A stretch of DNA of 64,000 nucleotides. It comes from Betaproteobacteria bacterium. Its GTDB lineage: Bacteria > Pseudomonadota > Gammaproteobacteria > Burkholderiales > Usitatibacteraceae. Shown here piece after piece: positions 34,074 through 44,000 of the stretch. The notes beneath the pieces were generated by a model that saw only the letters and a list, made by a program, of their open reading frames with translations, did not search any database and was not told the DNA's origin. Made by a program: the position numbers and the translations under genes. Location: contig JADJSD010000003.1 in NCBI GenBank assembly GCA_016711875.1, positions 248,001-312,000 on the forward strand. Direction: 5' to 3'. Position 1 is the first letter of the stretch, and every line of letters begins with the position of its first letter.

Positions 34074-35045
34074 TTACCGGAGCGAGGGCGCGGCGCGCGC
34101 CGCCAGTTCCGCCGCCGCGGCGCGAAGGGCGGATTCGGCCGCGCTCGCCCCGAGCCGCTTGGAGAGCTGGTCGAAGTAGTTGTCGTCGGGCGTGAAGTCC
34201 ACGACGTGCTCGGCCTTGATCACGTCGCGCGCCACGCTCTCGAGCGAGCCGAAGCCGTCCGCGAGGCCCAGCTCGACGGCGCGCTCTCCCGTCCACACGA
34301 GGCCCGAGAAAGTCTCGGGGGTTTCCTTCAGGCGCTTGCCGCGGCCCTGGCGCACGACCTTGATGAACTGCTCGTGGATCTCGCCGAGCATCTTCTTCAC
34401 GTGCTCCCGGTGCGCGGGGTTCTCGGGCACGAAGGGGTCCAGGAAGTCCTTGTTCTCGCCGGCCGTGTAGCTGCGGCGCTCGACACCGAGCTTCTCCATC
34501 GTGCCCGTGAAGCCGAAGCCGCCCATGATGACGCCGATGGACCCCACGAGGCTCGCCTTGTCCACGTAGATGCGGTCGGCCGCGACCGCCACGTAGTATC
34601 CGCCGGAGGCGCACAGGTCCTGGACCACCACGTGCAGCGGGATCTCGGGGTGCTTCGCCCGAAGGCGCCGGATCTCGTCGTTGATGTAGCCGGACTGGAC
34701 GGGGCTGCCGCCCGGGCTGTTGATTCGAAGGACGACACCCTGCGTGTTCCGGTCCTTGAAGGCCGCGCCGAGCGCCTGGATCATCTTGTCGGCGCCCGCC
34801 TTCGATTCCACGCCGATCACGCCCTTCAGCTCGACCAGGGCCGTGTGCTTGCCGGTGCGGATGGGCTCCTTCGTGCCGCCGCCGATCCAGCCGAGCATCG
34901 CGGCCACGACGAGGAACACGAGGGTGAGCCAGAGGAGCCTGAAGAGAATCGACCACTGGCGCGCGCGGCGCTGTTCGTCGAGGGCGCGCAGAGCGACCTT
35001 TTCGAGCGTGGCGCGCTCCCAGCTGGGCGGGGTGGGGTCGGTCAT
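34074..35045 (-). CDS. S49 family signal-peptide peptidase (SppA/SohB type)
   Basis: A 323-residue membrane serine protease. One membrane segment lies at about residues 33-52. The nucleophile is S147 in LCASGGYY and the catalytic Lys is K199 in AGENKDFLDP, the same residue numbers as in the Bacillus SppA. It degrades cleaved signal peptides in the membrane. The start overlaps the Rieske gene by 4 bp. This Rieske-S49 pairing is common in betaproteobacteria. Confidence 0.93.
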   Translation of the reverse strand: MTDPTPPSWERATLEKVALRALDEQRRARQWSILFRLLWLTLVFLVVAAMLGWIGGGTKEPIRTGKHTALVELKGVIGVESKAGADKMIQALGAAFKDRNTQGVVLRINSPGGSPVQSGYINDEIRRLRAKHPEIPLHVVVQDLCASGGYYVAVAADRIYVDKASLVGSIGVIMGGFGFTGTMEKLGVERRSYTAGENKDFLDPFVPENPAHREHVKKMLGEIHEQFIKVVRQGRGKRLKETPETFSGLVWTGERAVELGLADGFGSLESVARDVIKAEHVVDFTPDDNYFDQLSKRLGASAAESALRAAAAELAARAAPSLR

Positions 35046-35425
35046 GGCGAGGGGCCGGGGCCGTTCGGGCGCGCCGGCGGATCATCGATGAGTTGAACGA
35101 GGCCGTCCCGCTCCTCGACGGCAATCGCCTCGAGACGGGCACCCCGGCAGGGGCCCGCGACGCACAGGCCTGTGGACGGCTCGAAGATCGCGCCGTGCGT
35201 CGAGCACACCAAGTATAGCCCGGTTTCCTCGAAGAACTCCCCCGGCTCCCAATCGAGTTCCACCCCCAGGTGGGGACAGCGGTTCACGAAGGCGCGCGCC
35301 TCGCCGGCGAAGCGCACCACGAATCCCTTGCCCTCCCCGCCCGCGGGCGGCCACGCGAAGCGGGCCCCCTTCCCGCCTTCGGGCAGCCCCTCGGTCGGGC
35401 AGATCACGCGTGCAGGGCAAGCCAT
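35042..35425 (-). CDS. Rieske [2Fe-2S] ferredoxin-like protein
   Basis: A 127-residue soluble Rieske protein. The cluster ligands are C50 and H52 (RCPHLG) and C74 and H77 (VCSTHG), the CxH...CxxH pattern. There is no signal or oxygenase partner nearby, so it may act as a stand-alone electron carrier. The start at 35425 lies inside the 3' end of the HAD gene (22 bp overlap). Its function in this conserved cluster is not known. Confidence 0.9.
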   Translation of the reverse strand: MACPARVICPTEGLPEGGKGARFAWPPAGGEGKGFVVRFAGEARAFVNRCPHLGVELDWEPGEFFEETGLYLVCSTHGAIFEPSTGLCVAGPCRGARLEAIAVEERDGLVQLIDDPPARPNGPGPSP

Positions 35426-36057
35426 TGACGCAGGTCCTCGACGCAGGCGGCGAGGTGGCGCGAGGGGCGCTCGCGAAGCAGGTCCGCCGAATGCGCCCCG
35501 TAGGTCACGCCGACGGCATCGATGCCCGCATTGGCGGCGAGGTCGAGATCGTGGGTGGTGTCGCCGATCATAAGGGCCCGAGAGGGCGTGACGCCGGTCG
35601 CGTCCAGCAACGCGAGCAGCATGCCCGGGTGCGGCTTCGCGAACCCCTCGTCGGCGCAGCGCGAGGCCTCGAAGTGCGACGCGAGAGCGCAAGCCTCGAG
35701 CGCCCGGTCGAGGCCCCGCCGGCTCTTTCCGGTGGCGACCGCCAGGCGCCGCTCGCGCGAGCGCAGTTCGGCGAGCAGTGCCGGGATGCCCTCGAAAAGG
35801 GGAGCTTCGTGCTCGCGGGACAGGTAGAGGCCCCGGTAGTGATTGGCGAACTCCGCGTGGCGATCCGCCGCCAGCGTCGGGGCCACGAACTTCACCGAGG
35901 CGCTCGCCCCCAGCCCGATGACCCAGCGCGCATCCTCGTCCGAGGGCACCGGCACCCCCATCTCGCGGCACGCATCCTGGATGCACCGGGCGATGAGCCC
36001 GGTCGAATCCATGATCGTCCCGTCCCAGTCGAAGATGACCAGCTCGTAGCGGTTCAA
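35404..36057 (-). CDS. HAD-superfamily hydrolase (phosphoglycolate phosphatase-like)
   Basis: A 217-residue HAD-IA phosphatase. The nucleophile Asp is in FDWDGTIMDS, motif II is VATGKSRRG, the Lys of motif III is in FAKPHPGM, and the acidic motif IV is IGDTTHDLDLA. The start is a TTG at 36057 in a TTGA overlap with the rluC stop; no ATG lies nearby. The gene is usually found between rluC and the Rieske/S49 genes. The phosphate ester substrate is unknown. Confidence 0.9.
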   Translation of the reverse strand: MNRYELVIFDWDGTIMDSTGLIARCIQDACREMGVPVPSDEDARWVIGLGASASVKFVAPTLAADRHAEFANHYRGLYLSREHEAPLFEGIPALLAELRSRERRLAVATGKSRRGLDRALEACALASHFEASRCADEGFAKPHPGMLLALLDATGVTPSRALMIGDTTHDLDLAANAGIDAVGVTYGAHSADLLRERPSRHLAACVEDLRQWLALHA

Positions 36058-37025
36058 GTCGATTGCCCGTCGGGAAATTGGGCCGCGCGGAAGGCTTCCA
36101 GTTCCTTCGGCAGCGGGGAGCGGACCTGCACGCGCTCGCCCGTGGCCGGATGGTCGAAGGCGATCGAGGCCGCGTGCAGGAACATGCGCCTCAGGCCGCG
36201 CTTGCGAAGGGCGCGATTCAGTTCGAAGTCGCCGTACTTGTCGTCGCCCAGGATCGGATGGCCGATGTGGACCAGATGCGCGCGGATCTGGTGCGTGCGC
36301 CCCGTGAGGAGCTCGGCCTCGAGCAGGCTGAATTCTTCGTTGCGGGCGAGGCGGCGGAAGACCGTCTGCGCCTCCTGACCTTCGCGATCGTCGATGGCGA
36401 CCCGCTTCTCGTTGGCCGAGTTCGCGTACTTGCGAAGGCCGGCCTTCACGAGCCGCTTCGCGTCGCGCACGCGCCCGATGACGGCGGCGAGGTAGCGCTT
36501 GTCCATCGCGCGCTCGCGCAAGTCCTCGTGCAGCGCCGTGAGGGCCGAACGCCGCTTGGCGATGAGGAGCACCCCCGAGGTCTCCCGGTCGAGCCGGTGG
36601 ACCAGCTCGAGGAAGCGCGCGTCGGGCCGCCCGGCACGTATCCGTTCGATCGCCCCGTGGGACACGCCGCTGCCGCCGTGGACGGCGAGGCCCGCCGGCT
36701 TGTCCACCGCGAGGATGTAATCGTCCTCGAACAGCACGGGCAATTCGAGCGCCGGCGCCGGGGAGTCGCCGGCCTCGCGTTCGGCCACGCGAATGGGGGG
36801 CACGCGGATGCGATCGCCGATCGCCAGGCGGTGCGAGGCCTCCACGCGCCCGCTGTTCACCCGCACCTCGCCGCTGCGCACGATCCGGTAGACGTGACTC
36901 TTGGGCACGCCCTTCAGGCGCGCGACCAGGAAGTTGTCCAGGCGCTGCCCTTCTCCCGACTCGTCCACCTCGAGCCAGCTCACGGCCGGACCGGGTGAAC
37001 CGGGTGCTTTGCCTTCGACCTCCAT
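36054..37025 (-). CDS. rluC: 23S rRNA pseudouridine synthase RluC
   Basis: A 323-residue RluA-family enzyme that makes pseudouridines at positions 955, 2504 and 2580 of 23S rRNA. Residues about 25-85 form an S4 RNA-binding domain (QRLDNFLVARLKGVPKSHVYRIV). The catalytic Asp is in HRLDRETSG, followed by GRTHQIRAHL. The start at 37025 is chosen over longer frames because the upstream region is the rne leader. It is divergent from rne, the usual arrangement. Confidence 0.93.
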   Translation of the reverse strand: MEVEGKAPGSPGPAVSWLEVDESGEGQRLDNFLVARLKGVPKSHVYRIVRSGEVRVNSGRVEASHRLAIGDRIRVPPIRVAEREAGDSPAPALELPVLFEDDYILAVDKPAGLAVHGGSGVSHGAIERIRAGRPDARFLELVHRLDRETSGVLLIAKRRSALTALHEDLRERAMDKRYLAAVIGRVRDAKRLVKAGLRKYANSANEKRVAIDDREGQEAQTVFRRLARNEEFSLLEAELLTGRTHQIRAHLVHIGHPILGDDKYGDFELNRALRKRGLRRMFLHAASIAFDHPATGERVQVRSPLPKELEAFRAAQFPDGQST

Positions 37026-37037
37026 GGGCGCTATACT
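37009..37037 (+). promoter_or_regulatory. likely rne promoter
   Basis: A -35 TTGCCT (37009-37014, 4 of 6) and a -10 TATACT (37032-37037, 5 of 6) are separated by exactly 17 bp. Part of it overlaps the rluC start. Transcription from about 37044 would give a leader of about 354 nt before the rne ATG. Confidence 0.55.
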
Positions 37038-37397
37038 GTTTATGTCGTTGATTTGAAAGCCTCGCGCGATACACGCCCCGAGGTTGCGCTGAGAAGCGCC
37101 CGAATCAGGCGATTCGCACCGGGTGCCGCGAAAGGCCCCGAAGCCGGTTAACTTCGCTCGCCGGCCAAGCCAAGCAGCGATGGTAAACGAATTGACGCGC
37201 TCGATTTCACGCACAAGATTCCGGTACGCCGCCCCCACGCAGTCCCGCGGCGTTCCCCAAGACCAGCCTCCCCACAGCGACATCGCCCCTTCACTCGCAC
37301 GCACCTGATGCAGTCAAGTTTCGATTCCTGACGAGTCTCGTCCGGGCCTCCCAGAACGGGCCCTCTTCCGTGTTTCGAGCGCGGGAGAAAGCAAAAA
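37026..37397 (+). other. long rne 5' leader (about 350 nt), no gene
   Basis: This 372-bp stretch between divergent rluC and rne holds no convincing protein gene. It carries the rne promoter at its left end, so most of it should be the transcribed leader. In Escherichia coli a 361-nt rne leader folds into hairpins that let RNase E cut its own mRNA. The similar length here suggests the same feedback control. I did not derive a secondary structure. Confidence 0.55.
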
Positions 37398-40300
37398 ATG
37401 AAACGCATGCTGTTCAACGCGACCCAGGCGGAGGAACTCCGGGTCGCCATCGTCGATGGCCAGAAGCTCATCGACCTCGACATCGAATCGGCCGGCAAGG
37501 AACAACGCAAGAGCAACATCTACAAGGGTGTCATCACCCGCGTGGAACCCTCGCTCGAAGCGGCCTTCGTCGACTATGGCGCCGAGCGCCACGGGTTCCT
37601 CCCGTTCAAGGAAATCGCCAAGCAGTTCATGGTCAACGACGACGGCGAGTACGGCCGCTCGAAGATGTCCACGCACCTGCGCGTCGGCCAGGAGATGATC
37701 GTCCAGGTCGACAAGGACGAGCGCGGCAACAAGGGCGCCGCCCTCACCACCTACGTCTCGCTCGCCGGCCGCTACCTCGTCCTCATGCCCAACAATCCGC
37801 GCGGCGGTGGGGTTTCGAGGAGGATCGAAGGCGAGGACCGCAACGAGCTTCGCGAGGTCATGGACCAGCTGCAGGTCCCGGACGGCATGAGCCTCATCGC
37901 GCGCACGGCCGGCATCGGCCGCACGCTCGAGGAGATGCAATGGGACCTCAACTACCTCCTCCAGCTCTGGGGCGCCATCGAGGGCGCGGCGCAGGACGAG
38001 AAGGGACCGTGCCTCATCTATCTCGAGTCGAGCCTGGTGGTGCGCGCGATCCGAGACCTCTTCCAGCCCGACATCGGCGAGATCCTCGTCGACACGCCGC
38101 ACATCCACGAGCAGGCCCTCGCGTTCATGAGCACGGTGATGCCGGCCAACGTGAACAAGGTGAAGCTCTACCGCGACGACGTGCCGCTCTTCTCGCGCTT
38201 CCAGATCGAGCACCAGATCGAGAGCGCCTACCGCCGCGACGTGACCCTGCCCGCGGGCGGTGCCATCGTGATCGACCACACCGAGGCCCTGGTCTCCGTG
38301 GACGTGAACTCGGCCCGCGCGACCCGCGGCCACGACATCGAGCAGACGGCGTTCAACACGAACCTGGAGGCCGCCGAGGAGATCGCCCGCCAGCTGCGCC
38401 TGCGCGACCTGGGCGGCCTCATCGTGATCGACTTCATCGACATGGAGTCGGCCAAGAACCAGCGCGACGTCGAGAACCGCCTTCGCGATGCCCTGCGTCA
38501 CGACCGAGCCCGCGTGCAGGTCGGCAAGATCTCGCGCTTCGGCCTGCTGGAGCTTTCGCGCCAGCGCCTGCAGCCCTCCCTCGAGGAGACCACGCATTCG
38601 GCCTGCCCGCGCTGCAGCGGTACGGGCTTCATCCGCGACACCGCCTCCACGGCGCTTCACGTCCTGCGCATCCTGCAGGAGGAGGCCATGAAGGAGAACA
38701 CGGCCGCGCTCCACGTGCAGGTGCCCGTCGACGTCGGCACGTACCTGCTCAACGAGAAGCGCTCGGAAATCATCAAGATCGAGGCGCGCTTCAAGGCGGG
38801 CGTGATCCTCATCCCGAACCCGGCCCTCGAGACGCCCAACTACCACATCGAGCGCCTGCGGCACGATTCGCCCCTCCTCGACGCGATGTTGCCGAGCTAC
38901 GAGATGGTCGGCGTGCCCGTGGAAGAGGAAGACGACGACAAGCGCCGCAATGGGCGCGGCGGTCCCGCCAAGAAGGAAGACGACAAGCCGGCCGTCCGCC
39001 CCGAGCCCCTGGTGAAGGGCATCACGCCCGACCAGCCGGCTCCGGCACCGAGCCCCGAGCCGGCGCTTGCCGCGCCGGCCGTGGCCGCTCCCGCGAGCGC
39101 CCCGGCGCCGGCGGCCGTTCAGTCGCCCGGGTTCATCGACAAGTTCTTCGGATGGTTCCGGAAATCCGAGCCCGCGCCGGCGCCAGCGCCCGCCCCGGCC
39201 TCGCCCGCACAAGCCAAGCCCGCTGACGGGCTCATCCGTCGCGAACGCGAAGGCCGCGGTGACGGTCGTCGCGGCGAAGGCCGCGGTGACGGACGCCGGG
39301 GTGAAGGCCGCAGTGGCGAAGGCCGCAGTGGCGAAGGCCGTGGCGGTCGCGGGGAAGGTCGCGGCGGCGAAGGCCGTGGTGACGGACGTCGCGGTGAAGG
39401 CCGCAGTGGCGAAGGCCGCAGCGGCGAAGGCCGGTCTGAAGGCCGTCGTGGCGGTGGGCGGGGCGAAGGCCGGGGCGTCGAAGGTCGCAGCGGCGAAGGT
39501 CGGCAGGAGGAACGCCCGCCTCGCGAAGAGCGCGCTGGAGAGCGCGCGGAGAATCGCGAGCCGCGTGAACCCCGTGAACCGCGCGAGACCCGCGAGCCGA
39601 GAGAGAACCGGGAAGGCCGGGAGCCGCGTGAGCCGCGTGAGCCGCGTGAGAATTGTGGCGAAGCACGCCGCGGCGAAGGCCGCCGCGATGGCCGCCCGCC
39701 CCGCGAGGAGATCCAGGGTGCCGGCACGGCCGAGCCGGTGGCCGCACTGACGGCGCATCCGCCCGGTGGCGAACTGGCCGATGGTGGCGCCGAAGGAGAA
39801 GGCGGCCGTCGGCGTCGACGTCGCGGCCGGGGTGGCCGGGGCGGCGAGCGGGGCGAGCGCGCCGATCGTCCGATGGAAGGCGGCGCCGAAGATGGATCGG
39901 GCGTGCCGGCCACCGGCGAAGCCCAGTCCCACCTTTCGTTCGAAAACGACGAGGCTCCGGTACGCGCCGAAGCCGAGCGCGCCCCGGCCCCGGTTGCCGC
40001 CCGCGAGGAGCCGGTGGTTTCCCGCGAGGAACCCGTCGCCGTCTCGACGCCGCAGCCGGTGCAGTCGGTCCATGCCACGCCGGCGCCCGTTGTCGAAGTG
40101 ACGCCGCTGCCGCATGCGCCGCAGGTCATCGCGTCGTTCTCGCCGCCGCCGGCGACGTTCCAGGTCGTGAGCGAGCATGACGCGGCTGCCGAGCCTGCAC
40201 GCCCGGTCCGCCGACGGACCCGCGACGCGGCGCCGCCGCCGAGCGAACCGCTGCAGCTCATCGAGACGGCGGCCGAGAAGGCCGCGCGAATCGCCGCGGC

Positions 40301-40424
40301 CGTTCCCGAGGAGGAGGCGCCCCGGCGCACCAAGCCGCGCCGCCGCCGCGACGTCGAGATCCCGAACGAGCCGCTGCAGCTTGTCGAGACCGCCGCCGAC
40401 AAGGGCGCGCCGCCGCAGGCCTGA
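37398..40424 (+). CDS. rne: ribonuclease E
   Basis: A 1008-residue endoribonuclease, scaffold of the RNA degradosome. Residues 35-125 form the S1 domain. The catalytic Asp residues are D302 (VDVNSAR) and D345 (IVIDFID), and the zinc-link is C403-x2-C406 (CPRCSGTG), within one residue of the E. coli numbering. The C-terminal half is disordered. A tract at residues about 613-775 consists of Arg/Gly/Glu repeats and then Glu-Pro-Arg repeats, presumably RNA binding. The last 60 residues carry two copies of an EPLQL(I/V)ETAA(E/D)K motif (residues 949-962 and 990-1003). A short helix-like segment FIDKFFGWFR (near residue 580) may be the membrane-targeting helix. Confidence 0.96.
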   Translation: MKRMLFNATQAEELRVAIVDGQKLIDLDIESAGKEQRKSNIYKGVITRVEPSLEAAFVDYGAERHGFLPFKEIAKQFMVNDDGEYGRSKMSTHLRVGQEMIVQVDKDERGNKGAALTTYVSLAGRYLVLMPNNPRGGGVSRRIEGEDRNELREVMDQLQVPDGMSLIARTAGIGRTLEEMQWDLNYLLQLWGAIEGAAQDEKGPCLIYLESSLVVRAIRDLFQPDIGEILVDTPHIHEQALAFMSTVMPANVNKVKLYRDDVPLFSRFQIEHQIESAYRRDVTLPAGGAIVIDHTEALVSVDVNSARATRGHDIEQTAFNTNLEAAEEIARQLRLRDLGGLIVIDFIDMESAKNQRDVENRLRDALRHDRARVQVGKISRFGLLELSRQRLQPSLEETTHSACPRCSGTGFIRDTASTALHVLRILQEEAMKENTAALHVQVPVDVGTYLLNEKRSEIIKIEARFKAGVILIPNPALETPNYHIERLRHDSPLLDAMLPSYEMVGVPVEEEDDDKRRNGRGGPAKKEDDKPAVRPEPLVKGITPDQPAPAPSPEPALAAPAVAAPASAPAPAAVQSPGFIDKFFGWFRKSEPAPAPAPAPASPAQAKPADGLIRREREGRGDGRRGEGRGDGRRGEGRSGEGRSGEGRGGRGEGRGGEGRGDGRRGEGRSGEGRSGEGRSEGRRGGGRGEGRGVEGRSGEGRQEERPPREERAGERAENREPREPREPRETREPRENREGREPREPREPRENCGEARRGEGRRDGRPPREEIQGAGTAEPVAALTAHPPGGELADGGAEGEGGRRRRRRGRGGRGGERGERADRPMEGGAEDGSGVPATGEAQSHLSFENDEAPVRAEAERAPAPVAAREEPVVSREEPVAVSTPQPVQSVHATPAPVVEVTPLPHAPQVIASFSPPPATFQVVSEHDAAAEPARPVRRRTRDAAPPPSEPLQLIETAAEKAARIAAAVPEEEAPRRTKPRRRRDVEIPNEPLQLVETAADKGAPPQA
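39241..39660 (+). repeat. degenerate tandem repeats encoding the Arg-rich tract of RNase E
   Basis: Within rne, units based on GGCGAAGGCCGC (encoding GEGR) recur with small variations from 39241 to about 39500. Units based on GAGCCGCGTGAG (encoding EPRE) follow from about 39545 to 39650. Such tracts expand and contract easily by slippage, so the copy number in the assembly may not be exact. Confidence 0.85.
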
Positions 40425-40428
40425 CACC

Positions 40429-41031
40429 ATGCCCGCGCCGATCGGTTTCTGGTTCGACTTCACCTCGCCGTACGGGTATGTCGCGTCGGAACTGATCGAC
40501 GCGCTCGCCGCGCGCCACGGGCGCGCGGTGCGTTGGCACCCCATCCTGCTCGGGCCCATCTTCAAGATGGTGGGCACCGGGCCGCTCACGCAGATCCCGC
40601 TGAAGGGCGATTATTCGAAGCATGATTTCGCCCGCACCGCGCGCTATCACCAGGTGGCGTTCCGCCTGCCGGAGAAATTTCCGGTGGGCTCGCAGGTCGC
40701 CGCGCGCGCGTTCTATCTCATCGACGATGCGGATCCCGCCCGCGCCGCCGATTTCGCGAAGCGCGTCTTCCGGGCTTACTTCGCCGAGGGCCGCGACATC
40801 TCGGATCCGGCCGTGGTGATGGAAGCGGCCGCGGCATCCGGCGCGGATGTCCCCGCGCTCACTCAAGGCCTCGCCGGCGATGCCATCAAGGATCGCCTGA
40901 AGGCCGAAGTCGAGAACGCCATGAAGGCCGGCATCTTTGGCTCGCCGTGGTTCGTGGTCGACGGCGAGCCTTTCTGGGGCGTGGACCGCCTGCCGATGCT
41001 CGAGGAGTGGATCTCGCGCGGGGGCTGGTAG
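40429..41031 (+). CDS. 2-hydroxychromene-2-carboxylate isomerase (DsbA-like family)
   Basis: A 200-residue thioredoxin-fold protein of the kappa-class GST/HCCA isomerase family. It begins IGFWFDFTSPYGY, where a Ser replaces the thiol seen in DsbA, and ends with GIFGSPWFVVDGEPFWGVDRL, the cis-Pro loop and C-terminal signature. Family members isomerise hydroxychromene carboxylates in naphthalene breakdown or conjugate glutathione; no aromatic catabolic genes are nearby, so the substrate is open. It starts 4 bp after the rne stop, so it may be co-transcribed. Confidence 0.88.
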   Translation: MPAPIGFWFDFTSPYGYVASELIDALAARHGRAVRWHPILLGPIFKMVGTGPLTQIPLKGDYSKHDFARTARYHQVAFRLPEKFPVGSQVAARAFYLIDDADPARAADFAKRVFRAYFAEGRDISDPAVVMEAAAASGADVPALTQGLAGDAIKDRLKAEVENAMKAGIFGSPWFVVDGEPFWGVDRLPMLEEWISRGGW

Positions 41032-41035
41032 CGTC

Positions 41036-44000
41036 CTAGCGCCGCGCGGCCGGGGCCGGGTAGGGCTTCGGCTCCGGCGCCTTCACCGGGTCCTTCGCGA
41101 GCGATTGCCTCAGCAGTTCGATCGCGCGATCGAGCTGGGTGTCCTTTCCGGCGAAACTCGCGTGCGGCAGGTTGTCCACGTCGACATCCGGTTCGACGCC
41201 GCGGCCCTCGATGAGCCAGTCGCCGTCCAGGCCGAACTGCCCGAGTTCCGCGGCACGGGCTATGCCTCCATCGGCGAGGCGGTTCCGGTCCGAGAGCCAT
41301 GCGCCGGCCCCCGCGGTGCGACGGCCCACCACGGTGCCCAGGCCCAGGCGCTTCACGCCCTCCGCGAAGGTCTCGCCGTCCGAGTAGGTCCCGTGATCGA
41401 TGAGCACCACGAGGCGGCCCCGGAAGGCGTTCTGCATGTTCCAGAAGCGGGCGCCGTCGCGCGTCTGCCAGTAGGCCCAGGCTCGGCGCAGGAGCTTCTC
41501 GATCACGATGGAATCGATGCTGCCCCCGCCGTTGCCGCGCACGTCGATCACGAGGCCCTCGCGGTCGGCCACCGGATAGAACTCGCGCGCGAACGCAGCC
41601 AGGTCGCGGGGCCCCATGGACCGCAGGTCGATGTAGCCGAAGCGGCCGCCCGAGGCCTCCTCGACGCGCGAGCGCTTCTCCCATTCGCGGTCCGAACGCT
41701 GCAGTTGCGTCTCCTGCGCGGCGGCGACGGGTACCGCCACGGCCTGCCGCAACGCCCCGTCGGCGCCGCGGATGGCGAGGAGCACCTGCTTGCCGGCGCG
41801 ATCGCGCAGCAGCACCGAAAGGTCGGGAACGTCCTTCACCGCGCGACCGTCGATGGAGACGATCGTCTCGCCCACCCTGGCGGCCACCTCGGGCTTCGCG
41901 AGCGGCGAACGCTCGGAAACCAGCTCGGGATCGGCGCGCCAGATGCGCTCGATGCGGGCGCCTTCGGCCGTCCGCGCGAACCGTGCGCCCAGGAAGGCGG
42001 GCGTCACGGTGTCCTCGGTTCGGCGCACGTCGCCGGCGCCCACCTGGGAATGCAGCGCCGAGACCTCGCCGACCATCTGGGCCATGAGGTCGGCCAGTTC
42101 CTGGCGGTCCGTCACGCGTTCGAGGAGCGGCTCGTACTTGCGCCGCACGGCACGCCAGTCGGCGCCGTTCATCGCGCGGTTGAAGAAATGGTCGCGGTGC
42201 ATGCGCCAGGCGTCCGCGAACATCTGCCGCCATTCATCCCTCGGCGACACCGGAAATTGCCAGTCTCCCAATCGCACCTGGAACTTCGCCAGTTCCGGCG
42301 GGGCCTTGGGTGCGGCGTCCACGAGGAAGATGTCCCCCGCACCCGCCGAAGGCACCACCCACTTGCGCACCGCGAGCTTGCGGCCGTCGGGCGTCATCGC
42401 GAACTCGCGGACCTCGGCCATGAAGGTCTCCGGCGGCACGCCCAGGTTGTCGAGCGCGGCGGAGCGCAGCACGCCCTTGGCCTCGGGCGAGCCGTCCGTC
42501 TCGAGCCACCAGAGGCGCTTGCCGTCGCTCGCGACCGCGGCATAGTTGCCGGCCGGGAACGGCGCTTCGAAGAGGCGATCGGCGAGACCGTCCCAGGCGA
42601 TGGGCGGCACCTTCGGCTTGTCGGGCGCGGGCTTCGCCGTCGCCTTGCCCTCCGGCACCGCTTTCGCATCCCGCCCTTCCCCCGCCGCGGGTGTTGCCGC
42701 GGCAGCCGGCTTCGCGCCTTCCAGTTCGTCCTTCGGCTGGAAGGGAAAGCGCAGGCCCGGCTGGAGGGCTACCGCATAGAACTTGCCGCGCTTGTCGAAG
42801 GCCGGTCCCATGTTGCGGTCGCCCCACGGGTTGCCCGGCTGGGCCACGAGCGTACGGTCGCCGACGAACCAGAGCCACTTGCCGTCCGGCGAGAAGACCG
42901 GCGAGCGGCCCGGATAGCGCGCGCTCGTCACGTCCACGCGCTTGCGGTCCGCGAGGCGGTAGAGAACGATGCGGCCGACGTCGCGTGCGCCGGGCTCGTC
43001 CACCACGGCGGCGATGGCGGCCGAGTCCGGGGACCAGGTCACGCCCCGGAACGCGTTGTCGCTCCCCCCTTTCATCTGGTCGAGAAGCTCCGTCTTGCCC
43101 GTGGCGATCTCCGTGAGCCACAGCCGCGCGCGGATGTCCGCGTGGACGGCCCACCGGCCGTCCGGCGAGGGCACCGCGAACCAGCGCTGCGCATCGCCGT
43201 CCCGGGTGAGCTGACGCCCGGGCCCGCTGCCGTCCGCCGGAAAGAGCCAGAGCTCGAACTCCCCGCTGGCGTCGGACAGCGCCAGAACCTGCCGGCCGTC
43301 GGGCATGAACGTGGCGCCACGGGCGCGGCTCGCCGCGGGCGCCGCCACATCCACGCGCCGGAGCGTTCCGGTGCCCGCCGTCACCACGCGACCGCGGGCC
43401 GCAATGGCCACGCGCTCGCCGTTCGAGGAGATCGCCAGGCCGGTGAAGTGCTCCAGGGGCTTGCGGATCCAGCGTTCGCGCTGCTGGTCGAAATCCGAGG
43501 CCAGCTCGATGGGCACCCGGCGATCGACGCCGGTCTTCAGGTCGAGGAGGCGGATGTCGGCGCCGTGCCGGTAAGCGACGCGATCGCCCGAGATCGACGC
43601 CTCGCGGACCTCGAAATCGGCGTGCTTCGTGAGCGGCTTCGCGTCATCCCCTTCGCGCCCGAGCGACCACAGGTTCATGACGCCGGTGCGATCCGAAAGC
43701 ACGATGAGGCGCGAACCCCAGGGCATCGGCCGCTGGTTGCCTCCGTCGCTCGCGGGCGTGAGGCGCACCGCTTCCGTGCCCGATTTCTCATCCCACTTCC
43801 AGACCGAAGCCATCGCGCCGCCGCGATAGGCGCGCACGTTGTCGCCGGAGAGGCCCAGGCGCGTGAAGTACAGCGTGCCGGCATCGGAAAAGACGCCATC
43901 CGTACCCTGATCGAGCGCAATGCGGCGCACGGCGAGCGTATCGGGGTTCACGGCGGCCAGTTGCCAGTCGCGCAGCGGCTGGTAGGCCGTGGTGGCGAAC

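Noticed and set aside
37026..37304. N-terminal extension of rluC by about 93 codons
   Set aside because: The extended frame reads through the likely rne promoter and leader, has no homology to RluC and the ATG at 37025 gives the normal length.
39241..39660. Possible CRISPR-like array because of short repeats
   Set aside because: Repeats are contiguous, in frame with rne and encode GEGR/EPRE units; there are no unique spacers of constant length and no cas genes.
39119..40402. Long minus-strand frame over the rne repeats
   Set aside because: It is a Ser/Arg/Pro-rich mirror of the repetitive tail of RNase E, without a ribosome site or homology.
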